Positions 15,873 through 25,133 of a DNA stretch of 33,755 nt are shown here, piece by piece. Positions within the stretch are counted from its first letter, which is position 1, and every line of letters begins with the position of its first letter. Made by a program: the position numbers and the translations under genes. The notes beneath the pieces were generated by a model. That model had not been told where the DNA came from and did no database searches. It saw only the letters and a program-made list of their open reading frames with translations. Source of the DNA: JBKEAJ01 sp047972135 (GTDB taxonomy: Bacteria > Bacteroidota > Bacteroidia > Bacteroidales > Prolixibacteraceae); NCBI GenBank assembly GCA_047972135.1, contig JBKEAJ010000079.1, positions 1-33,755 on the forward strand, read 5' to 3'.

Positions 15873-18809
15873 ATGAAGAAATTCTACCTACTCACTCTGC
15901 TAATAGTATCAACATTCTCATCATTCGGACAAGCTAAACGTCCCCTAACTCACAGTGATTACGACTCGTGGCAATCATTGAAAGAAACAAGCATTAGCGA
16001 AAACGGAAAGTGGGCAGCCTATACAATAAACCCTCAAGACGGCGATGCCTCAGCAGTATGGGTAAAGACAGATAAACCCAGTGAAAGACAAAGCATAGAA
16101 CGTGCCAGCTCTTTAAAATTCTCTCACAACTCAGAATATATAATAGGTAGAATAACAGCTACAAAAGACACAATACATACCCTCAAATTGAAAGGAAAGA
16201 AAAGCAAAGACTTCCCCAAGGACAGCCTATTCATTGCAAATCTTAATAACAAAACAATTAGCAAGTTGCCCCTGCTTAAATCATATCAAACCCCTTACGA
16301 GGAGGGTAGTATATACGCTGCCCTTTTTGAAGCAAAAGCACTAAAAGCAGACAAAACCACTAAAGAGAAAGATCCAGAGAAAGTAGAAAACGAGAAAGAA
16401 CAAACGAAAAACAAAAGCGAAGAAAAGAAAGAGGAGAGCGAAAAAGAGAACGAGAACGAAAGCAAAAATAAGAAAAGTAATACCAAGAAGACGAAAGCTG
16501 CGCCAAAAAGAAAACCCGTCAAAGACAGCACTCAACTAATAATATCCGAGTTTAACGGAAACACCATTGCCGAACTGCCCATGGTAGAGGCTTACGGATT
16601 CTCGGAATATGGCAATAAACTCTACGCCATACAGAAATCAATAGTAGACTCTATCAAACAGAAAAAATTATATATCCTAGACATCAAAAGCAAACAATGG
16701 ACTCTTGCTGATTCTACAATAACAAAATTTGCACGACTACAGTTCTCGCACGAAGGAAACGACTTGGCATACGTTGCAAGCAAAGACTCCGCAAAAGTCA
16801 AGAAACCATACTACCAGCTGTATTGCTACAATACAAAAACAAACAATGTTATAGAGTTAGCAAACAAAGATAGCGAAGGGCTACTAGACGGAGGTCGTAT
16901 ATCTGAAAATCGAAGTTTACAGTTCTCGGAGGACGACAGCCAAGTATTCTTTGGTGTAGGCGAAGACTACAAAACCTATGAGTATGAGGAAGACTCTACG
17001 ATTCTGAAAGAAGACCGGGTATCGCTTGATATCTGGGGATGGAAAGACGAACTTATACAACCAATGCAACGAGTTAACCTGAAAAAAGAGCTGACTAAAT
17101 CCTATTTGGCAGTTTACAACTTCAATTCAAAAAAAACTATACAACTGGGAAACAGAGAAGTAGACAACATAAGCGTGGCAAGGAAAATACGAAGCCACTT
17201 AGTTATTGGTACAAATGCTCATCCCTATTTAATAAACTCAAGCTGGAACATACAACTCGGGAAGGATGTGTATCTTATAGACACTAAAACAGGAGCACAA
17301 ACACTTGTCGGAAAGAACATAAAGGGTAGTCCCTACCTCTCTCCGTCTGCAAAATATATTAATTGGTACAGCCTCCCAGACAGTGCATGGATAGTCTATG
17401 ACATAGCAAGCAACAAACAGAAAAATATAACTTCAAGTATCGACGATATTTTCTATAAAGAATTTTATGATATGCCAAGCATACCCGGCTCTTGCGGAGG
17501 TGCTGGCTGGACACAAAACGACGAGGCTATGGTTATCTATAGCCAATACGATATTTGGCGCATAGACCCTACGGGGAAAAAAGCCCCTAAAAACCTGACA
17601 AACGGGAATGGCAGAAAAACAAGTACTATTTTCCGCCGTCCAATCCTCGACCCTAAGGAAGAGTTTATCAATGACAAAGAAACAGCTATTTTCTCCGCGT
17701 TCAACAATGTAGACAAACAGTCGGGATACTTCTCAGGAAGCCTTAAAACAGAAACAGACCCTAAGGAAATGATATACGGAAAATACCAGTACAACTCCTT
17801 GGCAAAAGCCGAAGATGCAGATATGTTAGTTCTACGTAAAGGCAACTTCAGCACTTACCCCGATCTTTATTCTACTAGCATAAAAATGAAAGAATTGGCG
17901 AAGCTGTCTAGCCTTAATCCTCAACAAGACACAATAAATTGGGGAACAGTAGAACTGACAAACTATATGACCCTCGCAGGAGACAGCTTACAAGCATTGA
18001 TTTATAAACCTGAGAACTTCGACCCAAACAAGAAATATCCAATGATGGTATATTTCTATGAGCGAAATTCGGAAAACCTATACCGTTATTACAGCCCAGC
18101 TCCCAGTGCGTCGATTATCAACATTCCTTACTTTGTGAGCAATGGATACGTAGTGCTTGTCCCAGATATTAAATTTGAAATAGGATATCCAGGCAAAAGT
18201 GCCTACGACTGTATTATTCCTGCCGTACAGACTGTTGCAGAAAAAGGATACATAGACAAAGACAATATGGCGATACAAGGACAAAGCTGGGGAGGTTATC
18301 AAGTAGCATATCTGATAACGCAGACAAATATGTTTAAGGCTGCCGGAGCAGGTGCTCCCGTAGCAAACATGACGTCGGCGTATGGCGGCATTCGCTGGCA
18401 AGCAGGAATGAGCCGAATGTTTCAGTATGAGCAAACTCAATCTCGCATTGGAGGAACGCTATGGGAGAAACCTATGAAGTATATCGAAAACTCCCCCCTA
18501 TTTTATGCCGACAAAGTGAAAACCCCCGTATTGATTATGCATAACGACAATGACGGTGCTGTACCATGGTATCAGGGAATAGAGTACTTCATGGCACTGA
18601 AACGCAATCAGACTCCAGCTTGGATGCTCGTGTATAACGGCGAAGCTCACAACCTCCTAAAACGAAAAAACCGAAAAGACTTGTCGATTAGGCTATCTCA
18701 GTTTTTCGACTACTATCTAAAGAATGCTCCTGCACCAAAATGGATGACGGAGGGTATACCCGCTATCGAGAAAGGCAAAACTTTAAAGTACGAATTAGAA
18801 GACAAGTAA
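15873..18809 (+). CDS. Exported S9 family peptidase (prolyl oligopeptidase type)
   Basis: A 978-residue serine peptidase with an N-terminal signal peptide (MKKFYLLTLLIVSTFSSFGQ), so it acts in the periplasm or at the surface. I start it at 15873 because an upstream in-frame ATG at 15831 would put 14 polar residues before the signal. A propeller-like region precedes the C-terminal alpha/beta-hydrolase domain. The expected triad is S805 in GQSWGGYQ, D894 in HNDNDGAVPW, and H926 in GEAHNL. Residues about 163-219 form an unusual stretch of Lys and Glu (for example KSEEKKEESEKENENE) that interrupts the propeller. The substrate is unknown; such enzymes degrade oligopeptides. The cysteine synthase gene follows after 27 bases. 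Confidence 0.92.
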   Translation: MKKFYLLTLLIVSTFSSFGQAKRPLTHSDYDSWQSLKETSISENGKWAAYTINPQDGDASAVWVKTDKPSERQSIERASSLKFSHNSEYIIGRITATKDTIHTLKLKGKKSKDFPKDSLFIANLNNKTISKLPLLKSYQTPYEEGSIYAALFEAKALKADKTTKEKDPEKVENEKEQTKNKSEEKKEESEKENENESKNKKSNTKKTKAAPKRKPVKDSTQLIISEFNGNTIAELPMVEAYGFSEYGNKLYAIQKSIVDSIKQKKLYILDIKSKQWTLADSTITKFARLQFSHEGNDLAYVASKDSAKVKKPYYQLYCYNTKTNNVIELANKDSEGLLDGGRISENRSLQFSEDDSQVFFGVGEDYKTYEYEEDSTILKEDRVSLDIWGWKDELIQPMQRVNLKKELTKSYLAVYNFNSKKTIQLGNREVDNISVARKIRSHLVIGTNAHPYLINSSWNIQLGKDVYLIDTKTGAQTLVGKNIKGSPYLSPSAKYINWYSLPDSAWIVYDIASNKQKNITSSIDDIFYKEFYDMPSIPGSCGGAGWTQNDEAMVIYSQYDIWRIDPTGKKAPKNLTNGNGRKTSTIFRRPILDPKEEFINDKETAIFSAFNNVDKQSGYFSGSLKTETDPKEMIYGKYQYNSLAKAEDADMLVLRKGNFSTYPDLYSTSIKMKELAKLSSLNPQQDTINWGTVELTNYMTLAGDSLQALIYKPENFDPNKKYPMMVYFYERNSENLYRYYSPAPSASIINIPYFVSNGYVVLVPDIKFEIGYPGKSAYDCIIPAVQTVAEKGYIDKDNMAIQGQSWGGYQVAYLITQTNMFKAAGAGAPVANMTSAYGGIRWQAGMSRMFQYEQTQSRIGGTLWEKPMKYIENSPLFYADKVKTPVLIMHNDNDGAVPWYQGIEYFMALKRNQTPAWMLVYNGEAHNLLKRKNRKDLSIRLSQFFDYYLKNAPAPKWMTEGIPAIEKGKTLKYELEDK

Positions 18810-18836
18810 TATTATATCAACATAAAATAAACAGAA

Positions 18837-19898
18837 GTGGACGATAAAAATTTGCAAGAACGTATCAAAGGAATTTCCAGATTGATTGGAAACACTCCCC
18901 TTTTGGCAATAAACTGTACTTATAAAGGCAAAGAGAGGACTGTGTATGCAAAGGCCGAGTTCTTAAATCTAACCGGCAGCATAAAAGACAGAATGGCATT
19001 TCATATTCTGAATAAGGCATATTCTGAAGGTATACTGAAAGCTGGCGACAGAATTGTTGAAGCAACAAGTGGCAATACCGGCATCGCATTCTCTGGTGTA
19101 GGACGAGCTCTGGGACATCCAGTAACCATCTTCATGCCAAACTGGATGAGCCAAGAACGTAAAAACTTGATAAAAAGTTTTGGTGCAAACATCGTATTAG
19201 TAAGCCCTGAGGAAGGTGGCTTTCTTGGCAGTATAGACATGGCGAATAAACTCGCACAAACAGAGGAAAACTGCTACCTCCCCAGACAGTTCTCAAATAC
19301 CGACAACTGTCAAGCTCACTACAATACTACCGCTCAGGAGCTTTGCAACCAACTGCAAACCTTAGAGCTAAAACCAGATGCTTTCGTAGCGGGAGTAGGA
19401 ACAGGAGGAACTGTGATGGGTGTCGGAAGGTATCTGCACCAACAAAATCCAAATGTCAAGATATATCCACTCGAACCATCAAACTCCCCGACAATGTCAA
19501 CAGGGCATAAAGTAGGCAAACATCGCATACAAGGAATATCCGACGAATTTATCCCCGCTATAGTCGACCTCAGTAAACTCGACGATATTGTTGCTGTTGA
19601 CGATGGCGACGCTATAATTATGGCTCAAAAGCTGAGCAAAGGATTAGGACTGGGAGTCGGTATTTCTAGTGGAGCAAATTTCCTCGGAGCTTTAAAAGTT
19701 CAGGATATGCTTGGAGCAGAAGCCATTGTCGCAACTGTATTTGCCGACGACAATAAAAAATATCTCAGTACCGACCTGATGAACGAAGAACCCGTAAAGA
19801 AAGATTTCATTTCTACGGACGTAAAACTAAATTACTATTCCTGCATACAACGCTGCTGCATATTACACGATAACTATGTGAGTAATCTGGGAGTATAA
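18837..19898 (+). CDS. PLP-dependent cysteine synthase (CysK/CysM family)
   Basis: Condenses O-acetylserine with sulfide, or a related sulfur donor, to give cysteine. The PLP lysine is K50 in LTGSIKDRMAF, the substrate loop is EATSGNTGIAF, and the phosphate-binding region is GTGGTVMGVGRYL. The protein has 353 residues and starts with GTG (18837). Its C-terminal extension beyond the roughly 300-residue core is usual for this Bacteroidota subgroup, which ends with a Cys-rich tail; here the tail is SCIQRCCILHDNYVSNLGV. I leave cysK versus cysM open. A strong terminator follows directly at 19904. Confidence 0.9.
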   Translation: MDDKNLQERIKGISRLIGNTPLLAINCTYKGKERTVYAKAEFLNLTGSIKDRMAFHILNKAYSEGILKAGDRIVEATSGNTGIAFSGVGRALGHPVTIFMPNWMSQERKNLIKSFGANIVLVSPEEGGFLGSIDMANKLAQTEENCYLPRQFSNTDNCQAHYNTTAQELCNQLQTLELKPDAFVAGVGTGGTVMGVGRYLHQQNPNVKIYPLEPSNSPTMSTGHKVGKHRIQGISDEFIPAIVDLSKLDDIVAVDDGDAIIMAQKLSKGLGLGVGISSGANFLGALKVQDMLGAEAIVATVFADDNKKYLSTDLMNEEPVKKDFISTDVKLNYYSCIQRCCILHDNYVSNLGV

Positions 19899-19903
19899 AT
19901 GAC

Positions 19904-19934
19904 AAGAGGCGGTTCTATTCAAAAACCGCCTCTT
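19904..19934. terminator. Bidirectional intrinsic terminator
   Basis: A perfect 11-bp stem AAGAGGCGGTT / AACCGCCTCTT with a 9-base loop. It lies 5 bases after the cysteine synthase stop and 19 bases from the end of the converging oxidoreductase gamma gene. It lacks a long T run on either side, but position and stem strength fit termination in both directions. Confidence 0.8.
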
Positions 19935-19953
19935 ACTCAATTACATCAAGACA

Positions 19954-20499
19954 CTACACTCTCTCAACAGAGTCAATGCCCACTTGTACCGCTTCGAGAT
20001 TGACAGGTATCAGCTTATGATGTCGACTGTTCAATGAGTTCTCCAAACCCTTTTCAAGATTTTGGAAGTTCACTACAGGCTTCACTTTCAGATAAGCTCC
20101 CAATACAATCATATTGAAAACTCTGGAGTTCTTCATTCTTTCAACTGCCAGTTTGGTAGCCTCTATCTTGTATATCTCAATATCGGTGCGCGTAGGTGCT
20201 ACTTTTATGCCATTAGGCTCATATATTAATACACCCCCAGGCTTGACAGACTTCTCAAACTTCTCCAGAGACTGCTGATTTAAGATTACCGCAGTATCAT
20301 ATTTATAAAGAACAGGCGAGCTTATGCGGTCGTCGCTAAGTATCACCGTAACGTTGGCAGTTCCTCCTCTCATCTCTGGCCCATAAGACGGAAACCACGA
20401 AACCTCCTTACCCTGCATCACTCCTGAATATGCCAGGATTTTCCCCATGGCTAGAACTCCCTGTCCTCCAAAACCTGCTACTATTATTTCTTCTTTCAT
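19954..20499 (-). CDS. 2-oxoacid:ferredoxin oxidoreductase, gamma subunit
   Basis: Small subunit (181 residues) of a four-part TPP-dependent oxidoreductase acting on 2-oxoglutarate or branched-chain 2-oxoacids. It opens MKEEIIVAGFGGQGVLAMGK, with GFGGQGV (9-15) and PSYGPEMRGGTANVTV, both standard for the gamma domain. It is the last gene of the operon, 12 bases after the beta gene, and ends before a shared terminator. No damage is visible. Substrate choice cannot be decided from this subunit. Confidence 0.93.
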   Translation of the reverse strand: MKEEIIVAGFGGQGVLAMGKILAYSGVMQGKEVSWFPSYGPEMRGGTANVTVILSDDRISSPVLYKYDTAVILNQQSLEKFEKSVKPGGVLIYEPNGIKVAPTRTDIEIYKIEATKLAVERMKNSRVFNMIVLGAYLKVKPVVNFQNLEKGLENSLNSRHHKLIPVNLEAVQVGIDSVERV

Positions 20500-20511
20500 T
20501 GTCTTATTTTT

Positions 20512-21285
20512 TTACACCCCTTTCTCTCCGTCTTTCAAATCGCCGAGAGGGAATACAGGAAACATATTTTCTTCCATCCATTTATTTGACTCATCTGGAG
20601 TCATACGCCATCCAGAGCTACAAGTAGATACAACCTCAATCACTGCCATACCTTTCTTGTTTAGGACTTTCTCAACTCCCTTATCGATTGCCCGTTTGCA
20701 TTTCTTCGCCGCACCCGCAGTATGTACCGCCTGACGTGTAACATAACATGTGCCGGGCAGCAAAGCCAGCAAATCCGACATTTTAAGCGGATAACCCGAA
20801 AGGTCCACCTCCCGACCTGTCGGTGATGTCGACGTTACCTGCCCCAACAAAGTTGTGGGTGCAAGCTGACCTCCCGTCATGCCGTAGATAGCATTATTGA
20901 TAAAAATTACCAACATATTCTCGCCCCTATTTGCAGCATGAATGATCTCGCCTGCTCCGATAGATGCAAGATCGCCGTCGCCTTGATAGGTAAACACAAA
21001 CCGATCGGGCATAACTCGGGCAATGCCTGTAGCTACCGCCGGAGCACGACCATGAGCAGCCTCATGCCAATCGATGTCAATGTACTTGTATGCGAAAACA
21101 GCACAGCCGACCGGTGCAACCCCAATAGCTTTTTCCTGCAAATCTCGCTCCTCCAATATTTGCGCCAGCAACTTGTGGGCAACTCCGTGACTGCAACCCG
21201 GACAATAGTGCATTGTCTTATCTGTGAGCAACTTCGGCTTCTCGTATATCAGATTTTTTGGATTAATTATATCTTTTACGTCCAT
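20512..21285 (-). CDS. 2-oxoacid:ferredoxin oxidoreductase, beta subunit (TPP-binding)
   Basis: Carries the thiamine pyrophosphate site: CPGCSHG (28-34) and GDGD (102-105) followed by NN (130-131), then the GMTGGQ metal/TPP loop. The 257-residue length is normal. It lies 23 bases after the alpha gene and 12 before gamma. It catalyses oxidative decarboxylation of a 2-oxoacid to the acyl-CoA with electrons passed to ferredoxin. The cofactor assignment is firm; the substrate (2-oxoglutarate versus 2-oxoisovalerate) is not. Confidence 0.93.
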   Translation of the reverse strand: MDVKDIINPKNLIYEKPKLLTDKTMHYCPGCSHGVAHKLLAQILEERDLQEKAIGVAPVGCAVFAYKYIDIDWHEAAHGRAPAVATGIARVMPDRFVFTYQGDGDLASIGAGEIIHAANRGENMLVIFINNAIYGMTGGQLAPTTLLGQVTSTSPTGREVDLSGYPLKMSDLLALLPGTCYVTRQAVHTAGAAKKCKRAIDKGVEKVLNKKGMAVIEVVSTCSSGWRMTPDESNKWMEENMFPVFPLGDLKDGEKGV

Positions 21286-21308
21286 TTTTCTAGTTTTAAT
21301 TTTGATGA

Positions 21309-22397
21309 TTAATTCATCTTTGTCAATAGCTCTTCATAAATCTCGTCCGGCGTCGGACAGTTTCCTCCCATCCTTCCAAGAAAGTTGACGGGAACATACT
21401 TTTTAGACTCCAATACCGACAGTTTCACATCCTGAATCATCTGTCCCGCATTGAGCTCCACACACATGAAACTCTTTACTCGCTGAGACAACTTCATAAT
21501 AGGTTCTTCAGGAAAAGGATAAAGAGTGATAGGGCGCAAAAGACCAACTTTCTTACCTGCATCTCTTGCCATCTCCACAACTTTCTGACATATCCTCGCA
21601 GCAGATCCAAAAGCTACTAACACATGTTCAGCATCGTCGCACATTATCTCCTCGTAACGAACCTCCTCTTCACGCATCGCCTTGTACTTTGCCTGAAAGC
21701 GAATATTGTTTTGCTCCATTATATTAGGATCCAGCTCCAAAGAAGTGATGACATTCTGACCACGACTTGCAGGCTTCCCTGTCGTTGCCCACGAGCCATG
21801 AAACTCTGCAATCTCCTCTGCCGTCCATCGTGGCACAAACTCCTTCAATTCAACTTTCTCCATCATCTGACCTATAATACCATCGGCAAGTATCATAACA
21901 GGATTTCTGTACTTAAATGCCAAGTCGAAACTCAAACTGACAAAATCGTACATCTCCTGCACCGACGCAGGCGCAAGCACCAACAAACAATAATCGCCAT
22001 GCCCACCGCCTTTAACTGCCTGAAAATAATCAGACTGCGATGGCTGTATAGTCCCTAAACCAGGACCTCCTCGCTGAACGTTCACTATCACACATGGCAG
22101 CTCAGCTCCCGCCAAATAGGAAATACCTTCGGTCATCAAGCTAACACCAGGACTCGACGAACTCGTCATTGCCTTCTTTCCGCATCCAGCAGCTCCATAA
22201 ACCATATTAATCGATGCAACCTCGCTCTCTGCCTGCAATACAACCATCCCCGTCTCCTTCCATGGCTCGCGTGCTATCAATGTTTCTAATATCTCCGATT
22301 GAGGAGTGATAGGATAACCGAAGTAAGCATCACAACCACAGCGAATTGCCGCCTCTGCAATAACTTCGTTCCCTTTTAATAATTTTATCTCTGTCAT
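21309..22397 (-). CDS. 2-oxoacid:ferredoxin oxidoreductase, alpha subunit (VorB/KorA type)
   Basis: Pyrimidine-binding subunit, opening MTEIKLLKGNEVIAEAAIRCG followed by GYPITPQSEILE, the family signature. Database homologues in Bacteroides are usually named 3-methyl-2-oxobutanoate dehydrogenase VorB, though 2-oxoglutarate is also likely as substrate. I start it at 22397, giving 362 residues; an earlier in-frame ATG at 22439 would add 14 polar residues. Gene order ferredoxin-alpha-beta-gamma is the usual one in the phylum. In an anaerobe the enzyme yields reduced ferredoxin, or runs in reverse to fix CO2 in the reductive TCA branch. Confidence 0.92.
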   Translation of the reverse strand: MTEIKLLKGNEVIAEAAIRCGCDAYFGYPITPQSEILETLIAREPWKETGMVVLQAESEVASINMVYGAAGCGKKAMTSSSSPGVSLMTEGISYLAGAELPCVIVNVQRGGPGLGTIQPSQSDYFQAVKGGGHGDYCLLVLAPASVQEMYDFVSLSFDLAFKYRNPVMILADGIIGQMMEKVELKEFVPRWTAEEIAEFHGSWATTGKPASRGQNVITSLELDPNIMEQNNIRFQAKYKAMREEEVRYEEIMCDDAEHVLVAFGSAARICQKVVEMARDAGKKVGLLRPITLYPFPEEPIMKLSQRVKSFMCVELNAGQMIQDVKLSVLESKKYVPVNFLGRMGGNCPTPDEIYEELLTKMN

Positions 22398-22449
22398 CTG
22401 TTTTCTCGTTTTTCTATTACTAGTCATGTTCATAATCATAAGTCAATGC

Positions 22450-22686
22450 TCATGATTTCTTTTCTTCCTTTACTCGATATACTGTTATACACGAATCCGG
22501 ACACACTATTGCACAAGCCTGACAAGCTATACAAGCATCGGGATTTTCCATATACGAATAGTGATAACCTCTATCATTAACCTCTTTATTCAGCAGAAGG
22601 ACAGAGGTAGGACACGCTACTACACAAAGGTCGCACCCTTTACATTCTTCCCTGTCTACAACTACTGCTCCTTTTATTTTTGCCAT
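22450..22686 (-). CDS. 2-oxoacid oxidoreductase delta subunit, 2x[4Fe-4S] ferredoxin
   Basis: A 78-residue dicluster ferredoxin. The first cluster uses C15, C18, C21 and C25 (CKGCDLCVVACP); the second uses C52, C55, C58 and C62 (CIACQACAIVCP). It is the first gene of the oxidoreductase operon, 52 bases before the alpha start, and passes electrons from the catalytic subunits to soluble ferredoxin. A TACTTTTG box on the minus strand at 22751-22758 may be its promoter. Confidence 0.93.
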   Translation of the reverse strand: MAKIKGAVVVDREECKGCDLCVVACPTSVLLLNKEVNDRGYHYSYMENPDACIACQACAIVCPDSCITVYRVKEEKKS

Positions 22687-22996
22687 TATAATATTATTTG
22701 TTTATATTGCCGACTCTCCCTTTATTTTCACGTTTAAAACTTGAGTCAAACAAAAGTAATCAAAAAATTTGAACATTTCGACGTTTTGTTCGATTTTTTC
22801 ATTGCCTACTTATTATGATTTTAATCCCAAAAACACAAAATACCTTTCAACGCTTTGGTTTTAGGAATATTGCTAGCATTAAATTTACCATTTTTATTAT
22901 TGCTATCTCACTGCTCCTTCACCATTGAAAACGAAATATTACGTCTTCTATTGCCAAGACTACAATTGAACAAAAAAACCAAATTTTATGCCAACT
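22687..22996. other. Spacer between the RSH gene and the oxidoreductase operon
   Basis: About 310 AT-rich bases without a credible gene. It contains an exact minus-strand TAnnTTTG box (TACTTTTG, 22751-22758), about 65 bases before the ferredoxin start, but no TTTG at the expected -33 position. I saw no strong terminator hairpin for the RSH gene. Confidence 0.5.
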
Positions 22997-25123
22997 TTAA
23001 CTCTGCCTCCTCACACTGTCAACCCCTTTCAGCTGCGACAACTGCTTGATAATACCACTGAGCTGATTTGTTCCAGACACTACCAGCTTAAGCTCTCCAT
23101 GAAACCTGTCGACATCAGTATCGAAATTTATATGACGCACCTGTACGCCAACTTTATTACTGACAACATTGGATATATCGTTGATTAGACCAAATCTATC
23201 GTCTCCAGATATCGACAAGGTTGTCTGAAATGTGTAGCTATCCTCGTTATCCCTCCAGCGGGCATTAAGAATACGATAGGGAAATTTCTCAAAAAGATAT
23301 TTGGCATTGGGACACTCGCGACGATGGATTTTAATACCCTCGCCGATGGATATAAAAGCAAAGATATTATCGCCATATATGGGATTACAACACTTCGATA
23401 AGGCATAACTCACCTTGCTGAGATTCTTATCTATAATAAGCGATTCGCCAGTATCGAACTCCATACTCCTAAGCTCCTTCGGCGACAGCAGCTCTTTCAC
23501 GTTCTCAATAGCAGAGGTATCCTCAGACTTGAATTTCGACTTTATTGCCAAAGTATCTATCTTTCCCGCAAATACATCCGCAAAGAAATCAACAGCTAAT
23601 TTATACTTGAACTCTTTGAGCATATTCTGAATATTGCTGTCGCTAAATTCTAGTTTCCAGTGCTTAAACTTGCGCTCCACTATCTCCTTACCATGCGCCG
23701 CATTCTGCTTCCTTTGCTCGTTGAGGGCGACTTTTATGCGACTCTTTGCCTTACTAGTAACTACAAAATCCAACCAACTTGCAGTCGGACGCTGATTTGC
23801 AGAAGTGTCGACACTAACCAAATCACCACTTGTCAATTTTGTTTTAAGCGAAACATACTTGCCGTTAATCTTTCCACCCGAACAACTGTCGCCAACTTTG
23901 GAGTGAACAGCGTAAGCAAAATCTAGCAAACTTGCACCTGCACTCAACTCTACCAAATCTCCTTTAGGAGTGAAAACATATATATGGTCGTCGTAGACAT
24001 CAGTCTTCATATCCTCGATGAAATCACCTATGTCCATATTGGGATTTTCTATTATCTCCCGAATATTGCCCAACCACGCATCGAGCTTGCCACTATCAGT
24101 GCCACCCTTATATCGCCAGTGAGCTGCCAAGCCTTTCTCGGCTATCTCATCCATACGCTTAGTTCTGATTTGCACCTCTATCCATTCTCTATCGGGGCCC
24201 ATCACAGTAGCATGGAGTGACTGATAACCATTCTCTTTCGGATGCGAAACCCAATCTTTCATGCGCTTGGGATTAGACTGATACTCCTCGGTTACAAAAG
24301 AAAAAACCTGCCAACATGCCGCTTTCTCATCCTCTAATGGAACATCCAAAATTATTCTGATTGCAAACAAATCGTAGATATCATCAAACTCCCGACCTCG
24401 CTGCATCTTCGTCCAAATGGAATGAATAGATTTTGTGCGAGCCTTCATCTTAATCTGCAAACCCTTAGACTTCAGCTTATCCTCTATCGGCTCGACAAAT
24501 CTTGCAGTGAAACGTTCAATCTCCTCTTCCAACTCGTCCAGCTTGTTTTCTATGAATTTATAATCCTCAGAATGCGTGTGCGACAAAGCTCCATCAAGCA
24601 TCTCAGAATTGATATTGTACAAACCAAAGCGATGCGCCATCGGTGCATAAATCGCACTTATCTCTTCTACTAAATTCTGCTGTGCAGCGGCAGAAAGCAT
24701 TGCCAAACTGCGAATCTCGTCTAGTTTAACAGCCAAATACAACAACACTACACGAGCATCGCCAGCAAGAACCATCAAGAGTTTCCTGATTTTGTCGGCA
24801 TTGATTGATATATTTTCCGCCGAAACATCCTCGATGCGCCGAATACCGCTCAATAGAGAAAATACATGCTCACCGAACTGCTCTTTTAGCCTCTCCTTTT
24901 TCTCATCACAATTCAATAGCAAGGCTGCAACTACCGAAGGTGCACCCAGACCAAACTCCACAAGAGCTATATGCGCAACAGACAAATTGTTGTATTGTCT
25001 ACCTCGACTCTCACTATGCATATCCGCATATTCAAGGGCTTCCTCAATTTCTGAAATCTCTAAATCAGAATAAACCCCTCTGTAACTTTCTATCAAGACC
25101 AGCCTTTCATCATGAATGTTCAT
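22997..25123 (-). CDS. Long RSH protein: (p)ppGpp synthetase with degenerate hydrolase domain
   Basis: A 708-residue RelA/SpoT homologue. The synthetase domain is intact by eye: residues 229-231 RTK, FDDIYDLFAIRII (246-258), ENGYQSLHATVMGP (297-310), EVQIRTKRMDEIAE, and GLAAHWRYK. The RXKD signature of the bifunctional lineage is present as RMKD (287-290). The N-terminal HD hydrolase half is degenerate: AALLLNCDEKK (66-76) replaces the usual AALLHDVVEDT, and VKLDEIRSL (132-140) replaces KLADRLHNMR. The TGS (VFTPKGDLVELSAGASLLDFAY), zinc-finger (CCNPIYGDN) and C-terminal ACT domains remain. The enzyme should make but not degrade the alarmone, so a second RSH with hydrolase activity is expected elsewhere. 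It lies 10 bases after pdxJ, probably in one operon. Confidence 0.9.
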   Translation of the reverse strand: MNIHDERLVLIESYRGVYSDLEISEIEEALEYADMHSESRGRQYNNLSVAHIALVEFGLGAPSVVAALLLNCDEKKERLKEQFGEHVFSLLSGIRRIEDVSAENISINADKIRKLLMVLAGDARVVLLYLAVKLDEIRSLAMLSAAAQQNLVEEISAIYAPMAHRFGLYNINSEMLDGALSHTHSEDYKFIENKLDELEEEIERFTARFVEPIEDKLKSKGLQIKMKARTKSIHSIWTKMQRGREFDDIYDLFAIRIILDVPLEDEKAACWQVFSFVTEEYQSNPKRMKDWVSHPKENGYQSLHATVMGPDREWIEVQIRTKRMDEIAEKGLAAHWRYKGGTDSGKLDAWLGNIREIIENPNMDIGDFIEDMKTDVYDDHIYVFTPKGDLVELSAGASLLDFAYAVHSKVGDSCSGGKINGKYVSLKTKLTSGDLVSVDTSANQRPTASWLDFVVTSKAKSRIKVALNEQRKQNAAHGKEIVERKFKHWKLEFSDSNIQNMLKEFKYKLAVDFFADVFAGKIDTLAIKSKFKSEDTSAIENVKELLSPKELRSMEFDTGESLIIDKNLSKVSYALSKCCNPIYGDNIFAFISIGEGIKIHRRECPNAKYLFEKFPYRILNARWRDNEDSYTFQTTLSISGDDRFGLINDISNVVSNKVGVQVRHINFDTDVDRFHGELKLVVSGTNQLSGIIKQLSQLKGVDSVRRQS

Positions 25124-25133
25124 ATACCCATAT

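Noticed and set aside
24388..24391. EFDD in the RSH protein (residues 245-248) read as the EXDD motif of synthetase-only RelA
   Set aside because: The register is wrong: the EXDD/RXKD position lies just before the NGYQSLH block, where this protein has RMKD (287-290).
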